Shown here: positions 46,054 through 56,558 of the stretch, piece after piece
Layout: every line of letters starts with the position of its first letter
Numbering within the stretch: position 1 is the stretch's first letter
Assembly (NCBI GenBank): GCA_001683735.1
Contig: LUGG01000003.1
Span: forward strand, 1,240,001-1,304,000
Length of the DNA: 64,000 nt
Source: Grifola frondosa
Lineage: Eukaryota > Basidiomycota > Agaricomycetes > Polyporales > Grifolaceae
Direction: 5' to 3'
Notes under the pieces: model-generated
What the model was told of the DNA's origin: nothing
Seen by the model: only the letters and a program-made list of their open reading frames with translations
Databases searched by the model: none
Program-made: the position numbers and the translations under genes

Positions 46054-49000
46054 TTGTTAAATAATACGACAGGAGTATACACCTCCGCCATCGCATGTTG
46101 GGTCTTCGCCCTCATTGTATCAAACCGTAACGTTTTCTAACACGCGTTCCTTTCCGACTCGTTTGCCCGCGTATGCTACGCCCCCCCTCCAACCCCTGCT
46201 CCTGTCCCCTCCACCCCCTTCCCCCTCCGTTGGCCCCCTCCTCCTCCCTTTATTACGGACGCCGCCGCCCAAACGCCTCCAACGCGAGTATAATTACCAG
46301 CATAGCCACCTTGCCACCTCTTCAATACGCAAACATGCCACTACGTTGTCCAATACCTGCATTCTTGCCAACTCATCGGCCTCCTCAATCAGGATCATCC
46401 CCGTGGCCGCACTACCATCACCATGCATCGTAACACCTCATCGGTACGTGATGCGATCAGCTTCGTGAAATGGTGGTAGTTAAATCTACGCATAGATGAT
46501 ACATTGATCATCATCACTGTAGAGATACAGGCCCGGGGGAGACCTCATTTTTCTTTACTATATCCCCATTATTTGCTCCCTAGATAGTGAGCACGGCGTC
46601 CGAATTCCATCACAGTGAAAGGAAACAAGCGCTATAGTTAAAATTCAAGTCCGTTGTTCATACGCGGGATTAAATACGCAACGATGTACCAAAGTGCGCT
46701 AGTACATACGTTACTTCGGATGAGAACTCTTTCATTGCATGCGTAGCTCTTGTCGCGGAACACGCTCGATGGCCTTGGCAATACGGCCAATCACACTACA
46801 TCTGTCAAACGACACATCATAATCATCGTCGTCTTCCGCATCTTCGTACAATATCCATCGGTGGCACTGCTTCGGTTTGCATGGGAAGTCTATGTCGTAA
46901 TTGAAGCCTGACGGTCCTTCCTCGGTCGACGTGGATCCCGTTTGTCGTCGCCTGCTCCATTATGCCTTCACGTTGGCCTAGAACTTACTTTAGCATTGTA
47001 ATTATGCAAAGCAATTGAATCTTTACCTTCAATTCAGATACGAGGTAAGCCGGACGACACTCTGCACGGCAAAATTAACATCGACTTTGTTGTTCGACCT
47101 GTTCACCTGGTCACCACCTCCGCAAACACGGCGACGTCGACGAAGTCACCCTTATGGAATGCCATATGGGTCGCAGGGACGATGCGCCCGTCCACATGTT
47201 GAATCGCGGCGAGATGCGGTGATCGACTATCCACCGCGATGCGATCCGAGCTGCTTTCCCTGTCGGATCGTCTCCTACCCTAAGCGCCGACGATGGAGTG
47301 TGGGTGGGTCGCACCTGTGCGTATATTAGCATAGCATACACTGAACGATCACCATACAATTTATCACGTACCCTGGTAAAAACCCGCCGCTTTAACACGA
47401 TGTTACTCCCCTCCAAACTATCGTGTTCGGTGTTCCACCCACCGACTCGCTGATCATAGCACGCAAATTTGCCATCGCCTCTTTCTGTGCCGTGAACGGC
47501 GGCATAAATCCTCCACTGGAGAGATTGATGACTGAATGGCGCGTGGCGTATGATCGTGACTGCCATTATGTAATACGATCAATGAACTTGCGGTGCGGTA
47601 CGACATGAATTACTCACCCATTCCAGTTGCCCAACGGCTTTAAGTTAAGGCTATCGATAAAGCCTTGGAGACGCACCGTGAGTTGACACATGGCACCTTA
47701 CGTCCAAGGTGAACTGAGGGCTGATATATAACCACCATACGCCGACCACCGTCCCCGTTGCACCCCCTTCCACTACTGCCCACGCGCACAGTTCGTCAAA
47801 GCCAAAAGGCATTATTCTCCATGTAGGCAGGCTTGCATCGTCATCGACATCTCGAATAGGACGGCCCATTCCGAAGGCCATAAATCGCGCGCGAACACCA
47901 AACTCGATGCTAAATAAGAGCCGTACGTTATCGATGCCATGCCAGCCACAAATAGCTTACCTTTGACAAACGACATTCTCCTAGTGCGAGTGGATGAACG
48001 GTACATCTGACATCTGATCAAGCACACTTTATTTATATGGCGTCTCCCATGTCGTTTACGGGAAACTCCACATATCAATCATTTTTTCCCCGTACATTGT
48101 CACATGTCGGCGGTGGATTACTTCTCCTATTCGTCAACTGGAAACATGCTTGGTGTTCGTGGCCATATCTCGCTCTACGTTATGACGTTTTTTTTTCGGT
48201 CGGTATCCCTAGACTTCGTATTTAACACTAAATGTTTTTAGACGCACCGTCTCATATCTATTTATTTCCTCCATCACTCCCTATTCTGGCCCCTTTGTGT
48301 GTATATTGTAAGTGCGTCATAACACCGTCATTATTATTTGTATTTCTAATGTTCACGCCGATCCACGCGCTAGAACAACGTACAAATACATGATATACTC
48401 AATAATGGATGAGCGATGTGCCATGTGTAATATCTCAACTGTACAATGTCACACGTCGTTGTTTTGTACGGTGCGTTATCGCTCCTTTGCATTGTGATAT
48501 GCATATAACTATTGTACGCTCACATCCCATTCGTATGCACATAATTAGATGCTTTTCCTATGTGCCACTCTACTGTATCGGCGATTGCCCGTGACCCACC
48601 CCATTGAGTGACACTGTATCGGTCCGTATCGAGATTGATAATATCCTATGCGTTTTCTCTGCGTTAATGGCCATCGATATCCAGTTTGAATTCTTTCGAT
48701 ATAGCTTGAAAATACCCCGTGTTCACCCTCACATTACAGCCGCCCTTCACCTATCCCTCGCGTCAGCGTCGTTGCTGAAATAATTGCCGCACGCTATATT
48801 TTGTCCCTCGTAATGTTGATGGTTTTCAGCTTGTCTCCTCCTATTTCATTCCCCTAAATTACGTACTTTGCCCCTGCCACATCTCTGCATCATTTTTGAC
48901 GGACGAAGAATATGCTCACGTGCGATCATGCCTTATCCCCTGCGATGTATATCCGCGCGCTATAAAGACGAATTTGTGTACGTTTATTTTTATTCTATCA

Positions 49001-49199
49001 TTGGGATTATTATACATTGACATATTACAACGGCTGATGCCATTACTAAAACAGCATCGACGATCCTTACTGCCCCCCCTTTTAACTCTTCCTGCGGCAT
49101 TTTATATCCGTGGTTTTTATATGTCCTCCTTATAAGGAGCACCAACCTCCTCACGACGACATTGTCATTAACCGTCATACGGTCTCGCTCACCCATGGG
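46054..49199. other. Helitron island interior, unassigned
   Basis: Short ORFs on both strands include minus 47111-47566, 47651-47881 (WRIMPFGFDELCAWAVVEG) and 47812-48078, and plus 47423-47608 (FCAVNGGINPPLERLM). The minus set from 48078 down to 47111 could be exons of one gene, with a Trp-rich centre. No domain is recognised. 46170-46270 is C-rich low complexity. 48230-48900 is AT-rich with only small ORFs. Confidence 0.3.
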
Positions 49200-50210
49200 T
49201 TCCAACGCGTTTGCAATGGAATACGTCATCGGCACCGACTCCAACACCACGCGCTTACCCACTCCCCGCTTGACAGCATGTTTGCGACCAATGTCACCGC
49301 CATTCGCACTTACGCTCCTACCGGTACTGCCAAAATGATCATGGAGCTTGACCTTTCGTCCACCCAATACGGCGACATTATTATCCGCACACCTGCATAT
49401 TTGTCACGCAACACTATGTTATTGTTCGTCCACTTCAGAATATATGCATAATCGTCCCATTTACTTAACGTGATACGGTTGCAGCCGTTTATACAAATTT
49501 GTCAATATCAACCATCGTGCGGCTCGCATGTTCAGCCTCCGTTGTGTTCCAAGCAACGTCGATATGTCGTGGGGGAGATACTCCTCTCCTTTTGGACACG
49601 CGATCACATTCTTTGTTTAGAAGCGACCCCATCACCTTCTGCTTAACGGGAAGAGTAGCTGTCTTGCACTTTCTCACTGATACGGGCGAGCCATGTGAAA
49701 ACATTAACATCGGCATAGACCTCGTGTGCGACGGTGACTTGAACATTGCTCACGATATGCTTAACAGATATTAAATCCTCCACTTGGTTCGTTGTACACG
49801 ATTACTTCTCACGGCGCACATAATCGATACATTTACAGCGATTTTTCTTCGACGTTTGTATGTTGGCAAATGCATGGGATTTCAATCGGGAGGTTCTCAA
49901 CAATCAATAGTGCGTTAAAAACCGATTCTCCTGCTTTCTATCCTAATGCATTTTGTAATAGCCCCATCCGTTCACAAACATTTATGATGCAACGCAAACC
50001 TCCAACCTTACCCTTGTCACGGACACAGTCCCTCACGCCTCAATCTCTCTGGACGACATCGTTCTCGTGAAATGTCAACTTCACAGAGAGAGACTGACCC
50101 AACATGCCGGTCATGACGACATGTGGTCCATGTGGTCTTGTACGTTCGTGCTCGATAGCATATCGCTTCTTTACGTTGCCCCCCCCTCCATCGACACCGT
50201 CGACATATGA
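49200..50210 (+). pseudogene. Helitron-island paralog 1 (TP-GR-G...DIVLVxC module)
   Basis: Pieces in three ORFs line up with the next gene: GDTPLLLDTRSHSLF, then ITFCLTGRVAVLHFLTDTGE (about 49620-49690), NIGIDLVCDGDLN and DMLNRY. After a gap comes ISLDDIVLVKCQLHRERL with WSMWSCTFVLDSISLLYVAP at 50045-50190. The same order occurs at 51290-51480 and 51770-51910. Upstream frames (49270-49450, TAKMIMELDLSSTQYGD) may be its N-terminus. A stop at 49772-49774 after DMLNRY and the frame changes make this copy look decayed, unless introns that I cannot see bridge them. Function is unknown. Confidence 0.4.
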
Positions 50211-50975
50211 GTATGACCTTACGCCTACTATATATTATATTTCCCTGACTTTACCATTTATAACGTTAGGTTGGTAACGACACCACGCACCAAATCACGC
50301 TCACAATCCGCTCATCGTAACACAGACATTATCACCCACTACTGGGTCGGGCCCGAGAGCACCACCCTTGGACATACGTATTTAACTGTTGCATTGCTTG
50401 TTTTCCGCACAAATACGTCACACCCGACATCGTCGTTTACTCCTATGTACCTCCTATTACTGCCGGCCCTTTCACACACGGTCTCCTATTGAAAACGCCG
50501 TATTTCTGAGTGGCGCATATAAGCCACACACCAACCGCCCTCCTCCCGCGACTTCATATCCTTTTTCTCCATCGTCCCCAATGACTACTCGTGCCCGTAC
50601 TTGCAAGGATGTGGGCTCCGCGAAGCCAGCTAAAAAGGCAAAGTACGAATATCTTTACATATGCACCATTTGTCTTTCACTTATCCAAACCAGACTCGCT
50701 GAGGACACGCTACTTCCAACTCACTTGGATCATTCAAGTACGCAAAGCTCTGACGATGACGTCCGAAACGGTCAAAAACTCATTAAGTAAACCATCAACT
50801 ATTTGTGACGTTATGCGTTTAACTATTTCCCTTCATATTCGTCATCCCAGCGCCGATATGACCTCTCCCACCCAAGCAAACAAGGAACCGGAACCTACTC
50901 CGTGCGTCGAAGCCTATTACAATCATTCACAATCACGAAACAAACATTTTCCTCTCCAGACCGCCTCCTCCGTTC

Positions 50976-51961
50976 ATGACGTCACCTCGCCCACCGAACA
51001 ATCCAACGCTCGTTCTCACTCTCCATTTTAGGCCCTCCCCCGGAGAATATACATTCTGCATCCTCATCAACATCCCCTATTCCTCCTCCCCGAGACCCAT
51101 CCGCAATCGTCAATCCGGGTTACTTGCCGGCCGACTTCATAACGTGTGTATTTGTTTATACATCAGTAACATGTGGTATTATTCTGACGGGCATTACTCG
51201 GGTGTTTACAGTCGAGTTTCCGCATTTTTAACATATGCGGATAATCGAGCAGGCCGATTTTCTCCCACCAAAGAACCCAATGGCCTTGCATGGGGCACAC
51301 CCACCATTCTCTGGGACGATCTCGACAAATATCTGTGTCTCAAGAAGAAACCCGTTACGTGGTGGCTCGTAGGGCGCGCTAAAGCGTTATGGTTTTTCGA
51401 CAACAGCGGAACTCCCTACGACCGCGCCAGCGTGGGGATCTGTCCGATCCGGCCTATTGACTGGCAGGCGTGCCGACACCTTATCAATGACTATGCCCAC
51501 CCAAAAACTAGTGCGCATTCTCGTACGTTCGCTATTTGCGCTTCAACTCAATCATTTTTACAGGGGACATGCCTGACCCCATCTATGCGGGTAAATTGAT
51601 GAAGTCCCGCACTAAGAACGAGACTGTTGCGACGGCAAGTGGAATATGTAACCTCTGCCCATCGTCTACTAAGCTATCTCCATCCACAGGCAGGCGATTC
51701 GAACGCGTGTATGACGCCACCGAACGCTTCGGTCCCAAATCCTCTATGTCAACTATCAATGCGACCGCTATCGCCAAAAACGACATCGTACTTGTTGAAT
51801 GCTATCTAACGCGCTGGAGGCTTGGCGAGACGAAGTATTCGAAGGCTTGGGATGCATGGAAGTGTGGATTTCAACTGCACACCATTGCATTGCTGTATTC
51901 TGCTCCCGATGTGTCCAAAGACTTGGAACTTGATGTTGATGAAGAACTGAAATTCATGTAA
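50976..51961 (+). CDS. Helitron-island paralog 2 (unknown function)
   Basis: Reading frames joined across about 51530 give MWYYSDGHYSGVYSRVSAFL, FSPTKEPNGLAWGTPTILWD, KKPVTWWLVGRAKALWFFD, GTPYDRASVGICPIRPIDW, ACRHLINDYAHPKTSAHSR, then FNSIIFTGDMPDPIYAG, CNLCPSSTKLSPSTGRRFER, AKNDIVLVECYLTRW and AWKCGFQLHTIALLYSAPD, with a stop at 51959-51961. It needs a one-base frame change near 51530. An upstream exon may lie at 50581-50790 (MTTRARTCKDVGSAKPAKK, basic, nuclear-signal-like). It is rich in Trp and Pro, with no membrane helix and no known catalytic motif. Paralog 1 lies just upstream on the same strand. The two form a local gene pair inside the Helitron island. Confidence 0.45.
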
Positions 51962-52321
51962 CGAACGCACCGTCACTGCTGGAGACATGTATTCGTATTA
52001 GCTTATGTATTCGTACAGACCAACGTTGCACGTCCAATTCGAACTTTTCGTCCCAACCGTCAACGACATTCCATCATACGCCCATGTTCACAACCGACAA
52101 TCAATATATTCAGCCGTTAGAACACCGGTTCGAATGACACAAACTGTACTACTTTACATCTTACAGCGCGAAACACTGTACCTGACAACAACGCCAAACC
52201 CGAAAGCGTACATATCCACGATGACACAAACTCTGTACGGTCACGGAGTGAGCCGTCGCCTTAAATTAAAGTTATCAAGTCAGTGAATTGAATTCAGAGC
52301 AACCCCCTGTATACAACATAC

Positions 52322-53893
52322 TCACTTCTTCGATGACGACGGTTCAGATGCGGACACATCCCTCTTCTTCGCACTAGTAGAGGAGCTGTTGCAAATAAAC
52401 AACACTTTCATCATTGGATCGCATGATAAACCGCGAGAATATACTGACATTGTGCCCTTCGCCGCGCTCTTGAAATTCATTCCGTCGATTGTATGCTTCG
52501 AAGAAGAAGCCCTGCATAAGTTCGTGATGAGCATGAAAGCGCGCATTCCCAAACGTATAACACACTCACATGTTACGAACCTCAACATCTCGCAAGCGGA
52601 TCACGTCCTCGAGCACAAACACATGTCGAGAACATAATCGTACCACTCAGAGTTCTCGTCGATTTCGGCGTTCGGGATCCACCAAAGCAAAGTCAACACC
52701 GCGATGCGTATGCCGGTCTTTCCACCCTTGTCCAACGCAGCCCATTGGGACAACTCCGAGGCCGCCACAAACCTCAGACGGGGTGAGGTTCCCCGACGCC
52801 AGTCAGGATTTATGTTCCACCACCACACCTTCCAAGCTTTCCCAAACACGTCGCGAACAATCCTCCTAGGTCCACCCACAGGACGTTTTTACGCTGGATC
52901 CAATCCGAAATCTCCTCCGGGCGGGTGACGCAACTCAGATTCTCTCGCTGTCAACCACGTCAGTGAATATAAGCGCGAGACATTAATGTGGCAATTTACC
53001 TTGCAGCCGCTCCTCATAGTTTCATATTGCTTTAGTAGGCGCCAGAGTTTCGTACAATCCGCTTTCACGGAATCCGATATGTTTTGGCGTCGGTGCAAGG
53101 GCGCATTTCGAAGGGCATCCATTTCGATATCGTCATTCACCTCTTCGTCTACGCTCTCAAACCCCTAAATGAGATACACATCTGTACACCTAACACACAA
53201 TTAGAATGACACCACGTACCTCAAGCTCATCTGTATCACTATCCCGACCACTCTCGGATCCCGTGTCACCGGATAAATCGATGATATGCTCCGGCAAGAC
53301 AGCTTCGATAACCTCGATGTCCGAAAACGCCACGTCCTCGAGCGCAGGCTCTACCACCTCGGCTTCCACATATCCGCTCTCCATTACCTCGGAGGGGAGC
53401 AACACACGTGCCGAGTTAGTCGTCGACGCCGCCGTACTAACCGATCGAATGCCGGGCTCAGTGCTCACTGGAAATCAAAACATTCAATCATCAAAGAAAA
53501 TAAAATAAACCCTTAGTATCATACCTGTATCACGCTCCACATCGTCCGCCTCCGTTGGCTGTATCTCCATCACCACCGGAGTATTCGACCTATCCAAAAG
53601 CTCGGGCGTTGAAGTCATCACGCCAACAGAACGGGTGACCCGATCACGGCCCACTTCATAAAAGAATTCAGCAACTGCATAAACAAAGACCTTTATATCA
53701 CACCTGTAGCAATATCACTCGCCCAAAGTAAACCTGACGCAAATGCGATACGGGCAGATTTAATAACATCTTCTTGCTCCCGTTGCACCGCATCTTCCAG
53801 ACGCCGAATGGTGTAAGTCAATACGTTAACGATATGCGCGACTTCAAGAGCAGACATGTCGTTCATGATGAGAAAGAGAGACAACCGCACCAA
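52322..53893 (-). CDS. Unknown multi-exon protein, minus strand, Helitron island
   Basis: Five consecutive minus-strand open segments can be read as exons: MVRLSLFLIMNDMSALEVAH (53893 down), LPEHIIDLSGDTGSESGRDS with an acidic linker, KLWRLLKQYETMRSGCKVNC, then VFGKAWKVWWWNINPDWRRG with GGKTGIRIAVLTLLWWIPN, and lastly FKSAAKGTMSVYSRGLSC ending in a Ser/Lys-rich tail. The Trp-rich centre followed by a 'GKxGxxxxxxLLWW' block is the most conserved-looking part. I recall similar uncharacterised agaricomycete proteins but have no function to offer. It converges with paralog 2 (stop-to-stop gap about 360 bp). Confidence 0.4.
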
Positions 53894-54186
53894 CGTATTA
53901 TCGCACGCCCCCCTACTTATATATCGACTCCCACACCGCGTTCAAAAACCAACCGTCATCTCCTCCACGCGATCCAGAACCTCATTCATTCAGTTCAGTT
54001 CAGTGTTGCACGCGAATACATAAACGCGCCCACGTGATCGCGTTTATAGTTCCAATCGCGGCTATCGCCGGGCCGTAACCATTTGGAATTAGTCCGAAAG
54101 CCTCCCCATCTTGTCCCATCATTCGTGCTCGCACTGTTGACACCCATCCGGCGCACTCATCTGGACATCACTAACTTCTTCAGTAT

Positions 54187-54500
54187 TTGAAAAACGACAA
54201 GCCACATTCACAATCTTACTCCGGAATCTTCGTCAGCTACGATCATTTTCCGCCGATACCTCTCAATGCTCGCGACCACACCGTCCTCCTTCGCGAAAGA
54301 TGCAGAACGATTTCTCATTCACAGCTGGGCAAGCGGCAGTGTGTGGTATGTGGTACGATCAGTGTGTGATAGGCTTGCTTGCGCGAGCTGAAGCCGGAGT
54401 TGTTGGTGCGAAAAGGCGGGCGATACCAGGACGAACGACACAGACCTTTCTGTCGATATGCCAGCTCTGGCGTTGTATGAGCCTGCTACCCTGACCAAAA
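54187..54500 (+). pseudogene. Fragment of a second Helitron replicase N-terminus
   Basis: YDHFPPIPLNARDHTVLLRE and LGKRQCVVCGTIS match 38967-39090 of the main replicase (DHFPPIPLNARDHADVVREW and CVVCGRLTL). The nucleotide similarity continues to about 54425 through 'gttggtgcgaaaaggcgggcg'. It stops after that, so only about 100 residues of the DUF6570-like part are present. It is either a second, mostly deleted Helitron or an internal duplication at the 3' side of the island. Confidence 0.65.
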
Positions 54501-54991
54501 CAAAAATACGAATTTTACTCTCCTCGTGCAATGTCTAAACTAACCGTAATATCATCCTATAGACCCTAAAGATCGGCGACACGCACTGTGGAACGGACAA
54601 GTGAGTCCGTGTATCCTATAACCGTTACCAATCCTATACCTATCAAACGATCATGGCGCGGCCCCTCTGCAGCCATATGAACCACTCCGCCAAACGATCG
54701 CGTGCTGGAACTATCTATTTTCACCACCGCCCTGCTTCCCCTTAAATGTTGCCGTACGCGTTCCAATTCGCCCTATTCATCGGCCTATATGACGCCTATC
54801 GATCCTCTCTCATTCATTCATTCAGCACGCTCGCCCCTCATCATTTGCGACCGTACCCTCTCGCTCCCCCATTGACGTTCACGCTCCACGTCGTCCCGGC
54901 CATGTCTTTATCCCCCCCCCCCTCACCAGCAAACCATTCGTTCGCCACTATATAATCTCGTTCGCCCCCCTTTATACATCGCTCCCTTACA

Positions 54992-55908
54992 ATGTTATCC
55001 ACTCTCAATCACGACACAATGCGGAACATGTTCGACTACATGCATCTAGGTGACCTCCTCGCCTTCAAGGGCACCTCCCGCTCGGCCGACCACATGGTGT
55101 CTGACTATCTCAGCGGCAAATTCCGCTCCCTGCTCTCTCGATTCCTCACCAAACCCACCAACTTCCGCAACGTCATGCGCTCCACCAACTCCATTATATC
55201 AGGTTCCGCTGCGCTAGAATACATTCTCCCTCGTAACAACACCTGGCGCGCCTCCGATCTGGATATATATGTACCACATCATCAGTTCAATCGCGTAGTC
55301 ACATACCTTGTGATATTCGGACTTTATAAGCCAGTCTTCCCTCAGGACGTACAGTCCCATTACAACGGAGCCATCATTCAAGTCGTCCGCCTCCAAAACG
55401 GTAACCTTCAGATCGACGTCATCCAGAGCGCTTCCGTATCCGCGCTGCACCCAACTACACTTTTCTGGAACACTGCTCTCACCAACGGCATTTCAGCGGA
55501 CGGCGTGTATTGCGCTTACCCACGGCTCACCCTCCATCTACGCGGCCTCATCAGCCCTTGCAACCTCATCGGCACACCACCCCCGACGAACGCACTGTAG
55601 GCCTTATCGTCAAATATTCTATGCGAGGATTCGACATACGCGTGCGCGAACCATCTTGGACTCACTATGCTATCGACCACCCCACTCACCCCGGCGGCGC
55701 CGGACCCGCTTGCGCTTACACCGTACGCGTTTTCGGAGACCGAGAAACCATGTACACTTCGCTCCACACCTACAATGCTTCCGTCACCGACATCATCGCT
55801 CGTCAAAATCTCACTGTCATGTGGCGTCGGGGAGGCATGCAATGTACGCTGGACTGCAATCCACCGCCCGGTGAAGACGACACATTCGCGGAATTAATTG
55901 CAGCATAG
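54992..55908 (+). pseudogene. Nucleotidyltransferase-fold protein with F-box-like N-terminus (one frame break)
   Basis: ATG 54992 opens MLSTLNHDTMRNMFDYMHLG, an F-box-like helix. Residues about 70-90 read IISGSAALEYILPRNNTW then ASDLDIYVPHHQFNRVV. The GS...DLD(I)Y pattern is the metal-binding signature of pol-beta-type nucleotidyltransferases as found in a large uncharacterised basidiomycete family. The first ORF stops at 55598-55600, just after a run of five C (55580-55584). The second frame continues the family pattern with GLIVKYSMRGFDIRVREPSW and a C-terminal MQCTLDCNPPPGEDDTF, stop at 55906-55908. One base gained or lost in the C-run explains the break. It may be sequencing error or a real lesion. 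A TATATAAT box lies at about 54947-54954. Confidence 0.55.
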
Positions 55909-56558
55909 ATTACAAGCGTTACCTCCCCTTTTTTACACATTCACCACGCACACGCCCCTCAATCCTCATCGCAAACCATTGTAGTAAAGTCGACGCTCCC
56001 AACGCTAGCTCCGCGAGTACTACGTCAACTCCTAACTACTACTATTTACGTTACGCAACGTAGCTTTCACGTTATTATTACTACTCATAAGCTAAAGTTA
56101 TTGTTTTCTCATATCTGTTAATTATCCATTACACCTCCTCACATTCACATCGGGTGAATCGGTATTGGCGGCGGAGAACGCCGTCAACCCCAAGTGTTCC
56201 AGATAGACCACCCGTCACGCGTATCACGTGTGCGCGTCGAGACGCGTTGCTTTTCCCACGGCTCTCGACTCTGTGTGGTTTGCCATCAAGTCAAGTCCTG
56301 TAATCATGGGGATAAGAGGTAAGAATCAATATCCTGACTCCAAACCCACAACACTTAGAAGTATTTTTAGCCTGAAATCCACTGTATCAACAATGCAGGA
56401 GAAGGGCGCAATATTGCTGCGATGCTGTCAAGGCTCATGGGATCAATTGTCAATGTCCCAACGTCCTTCTGTCTGTGAAGCAACAAACATATCCATTCGG
56501 GAGGCGGTGCGTAGGGCGCCTACAAATCTAGCTGTCTAGGCTTCCCTCCATGCTGCAC
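55909..56558. other. 3' end of the island and host flank
   Basis: Includes the inverted-repeat end GGGTGAATCGG (56152-56162), a small hairpin (GGCG...CGCC, 56167-56182), and sequence at 56195-56235 similar to 62265-62303. A 'gtagg-gcg-cctac' hairpin followed by 'aaatctag' (56511-56531) recalls a Helitron 3' end (hairpin plus CTAG), but the spacing is short. Confidence 0.35.

Larger units (their letters stand above)
38028..56162. mobile_element. Helitron-derived island, candidate full extent
   Basis: The left candidate end is a perfect hairpin at 38028-38046 (CCGATTCA-CCC-TGAATCGG). Its first 11 bases are repeated in inverted orientation at 56152-56162 (GGGTGAATCGG). Between them lie the Rep-helicase remnant, a protease-like ORF and several cargo-like genes, with none of the P450/DUF6534/retroelement signatures seen outside. 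Bases 56195-56235 resemble 62265-62303 downstream of unit C, so host-type sequence resumes right after 56162. Classical Helitron ends (5' TC, 3' CTRR) are not convincingly present, so the extent is a hypothesis. The coding content makes the Helitron identity itself secure. Confidence 0.45.

Noticed and set aside
46115..46468. 117-codon Pro/Ser-rich plus ORF
   Set aside because: Low complexity from a C-rich tract. No start context and no conserved motif.
56511..56531. Hairpin followed by CTAG as the Helitron 3' terminus
   Set aside because: The stem is only 5 bp and the gap to CTAG is 4 bp instead of the usual 10-12. It also lies beyond sequence shared with unit C, so it is outside the island.
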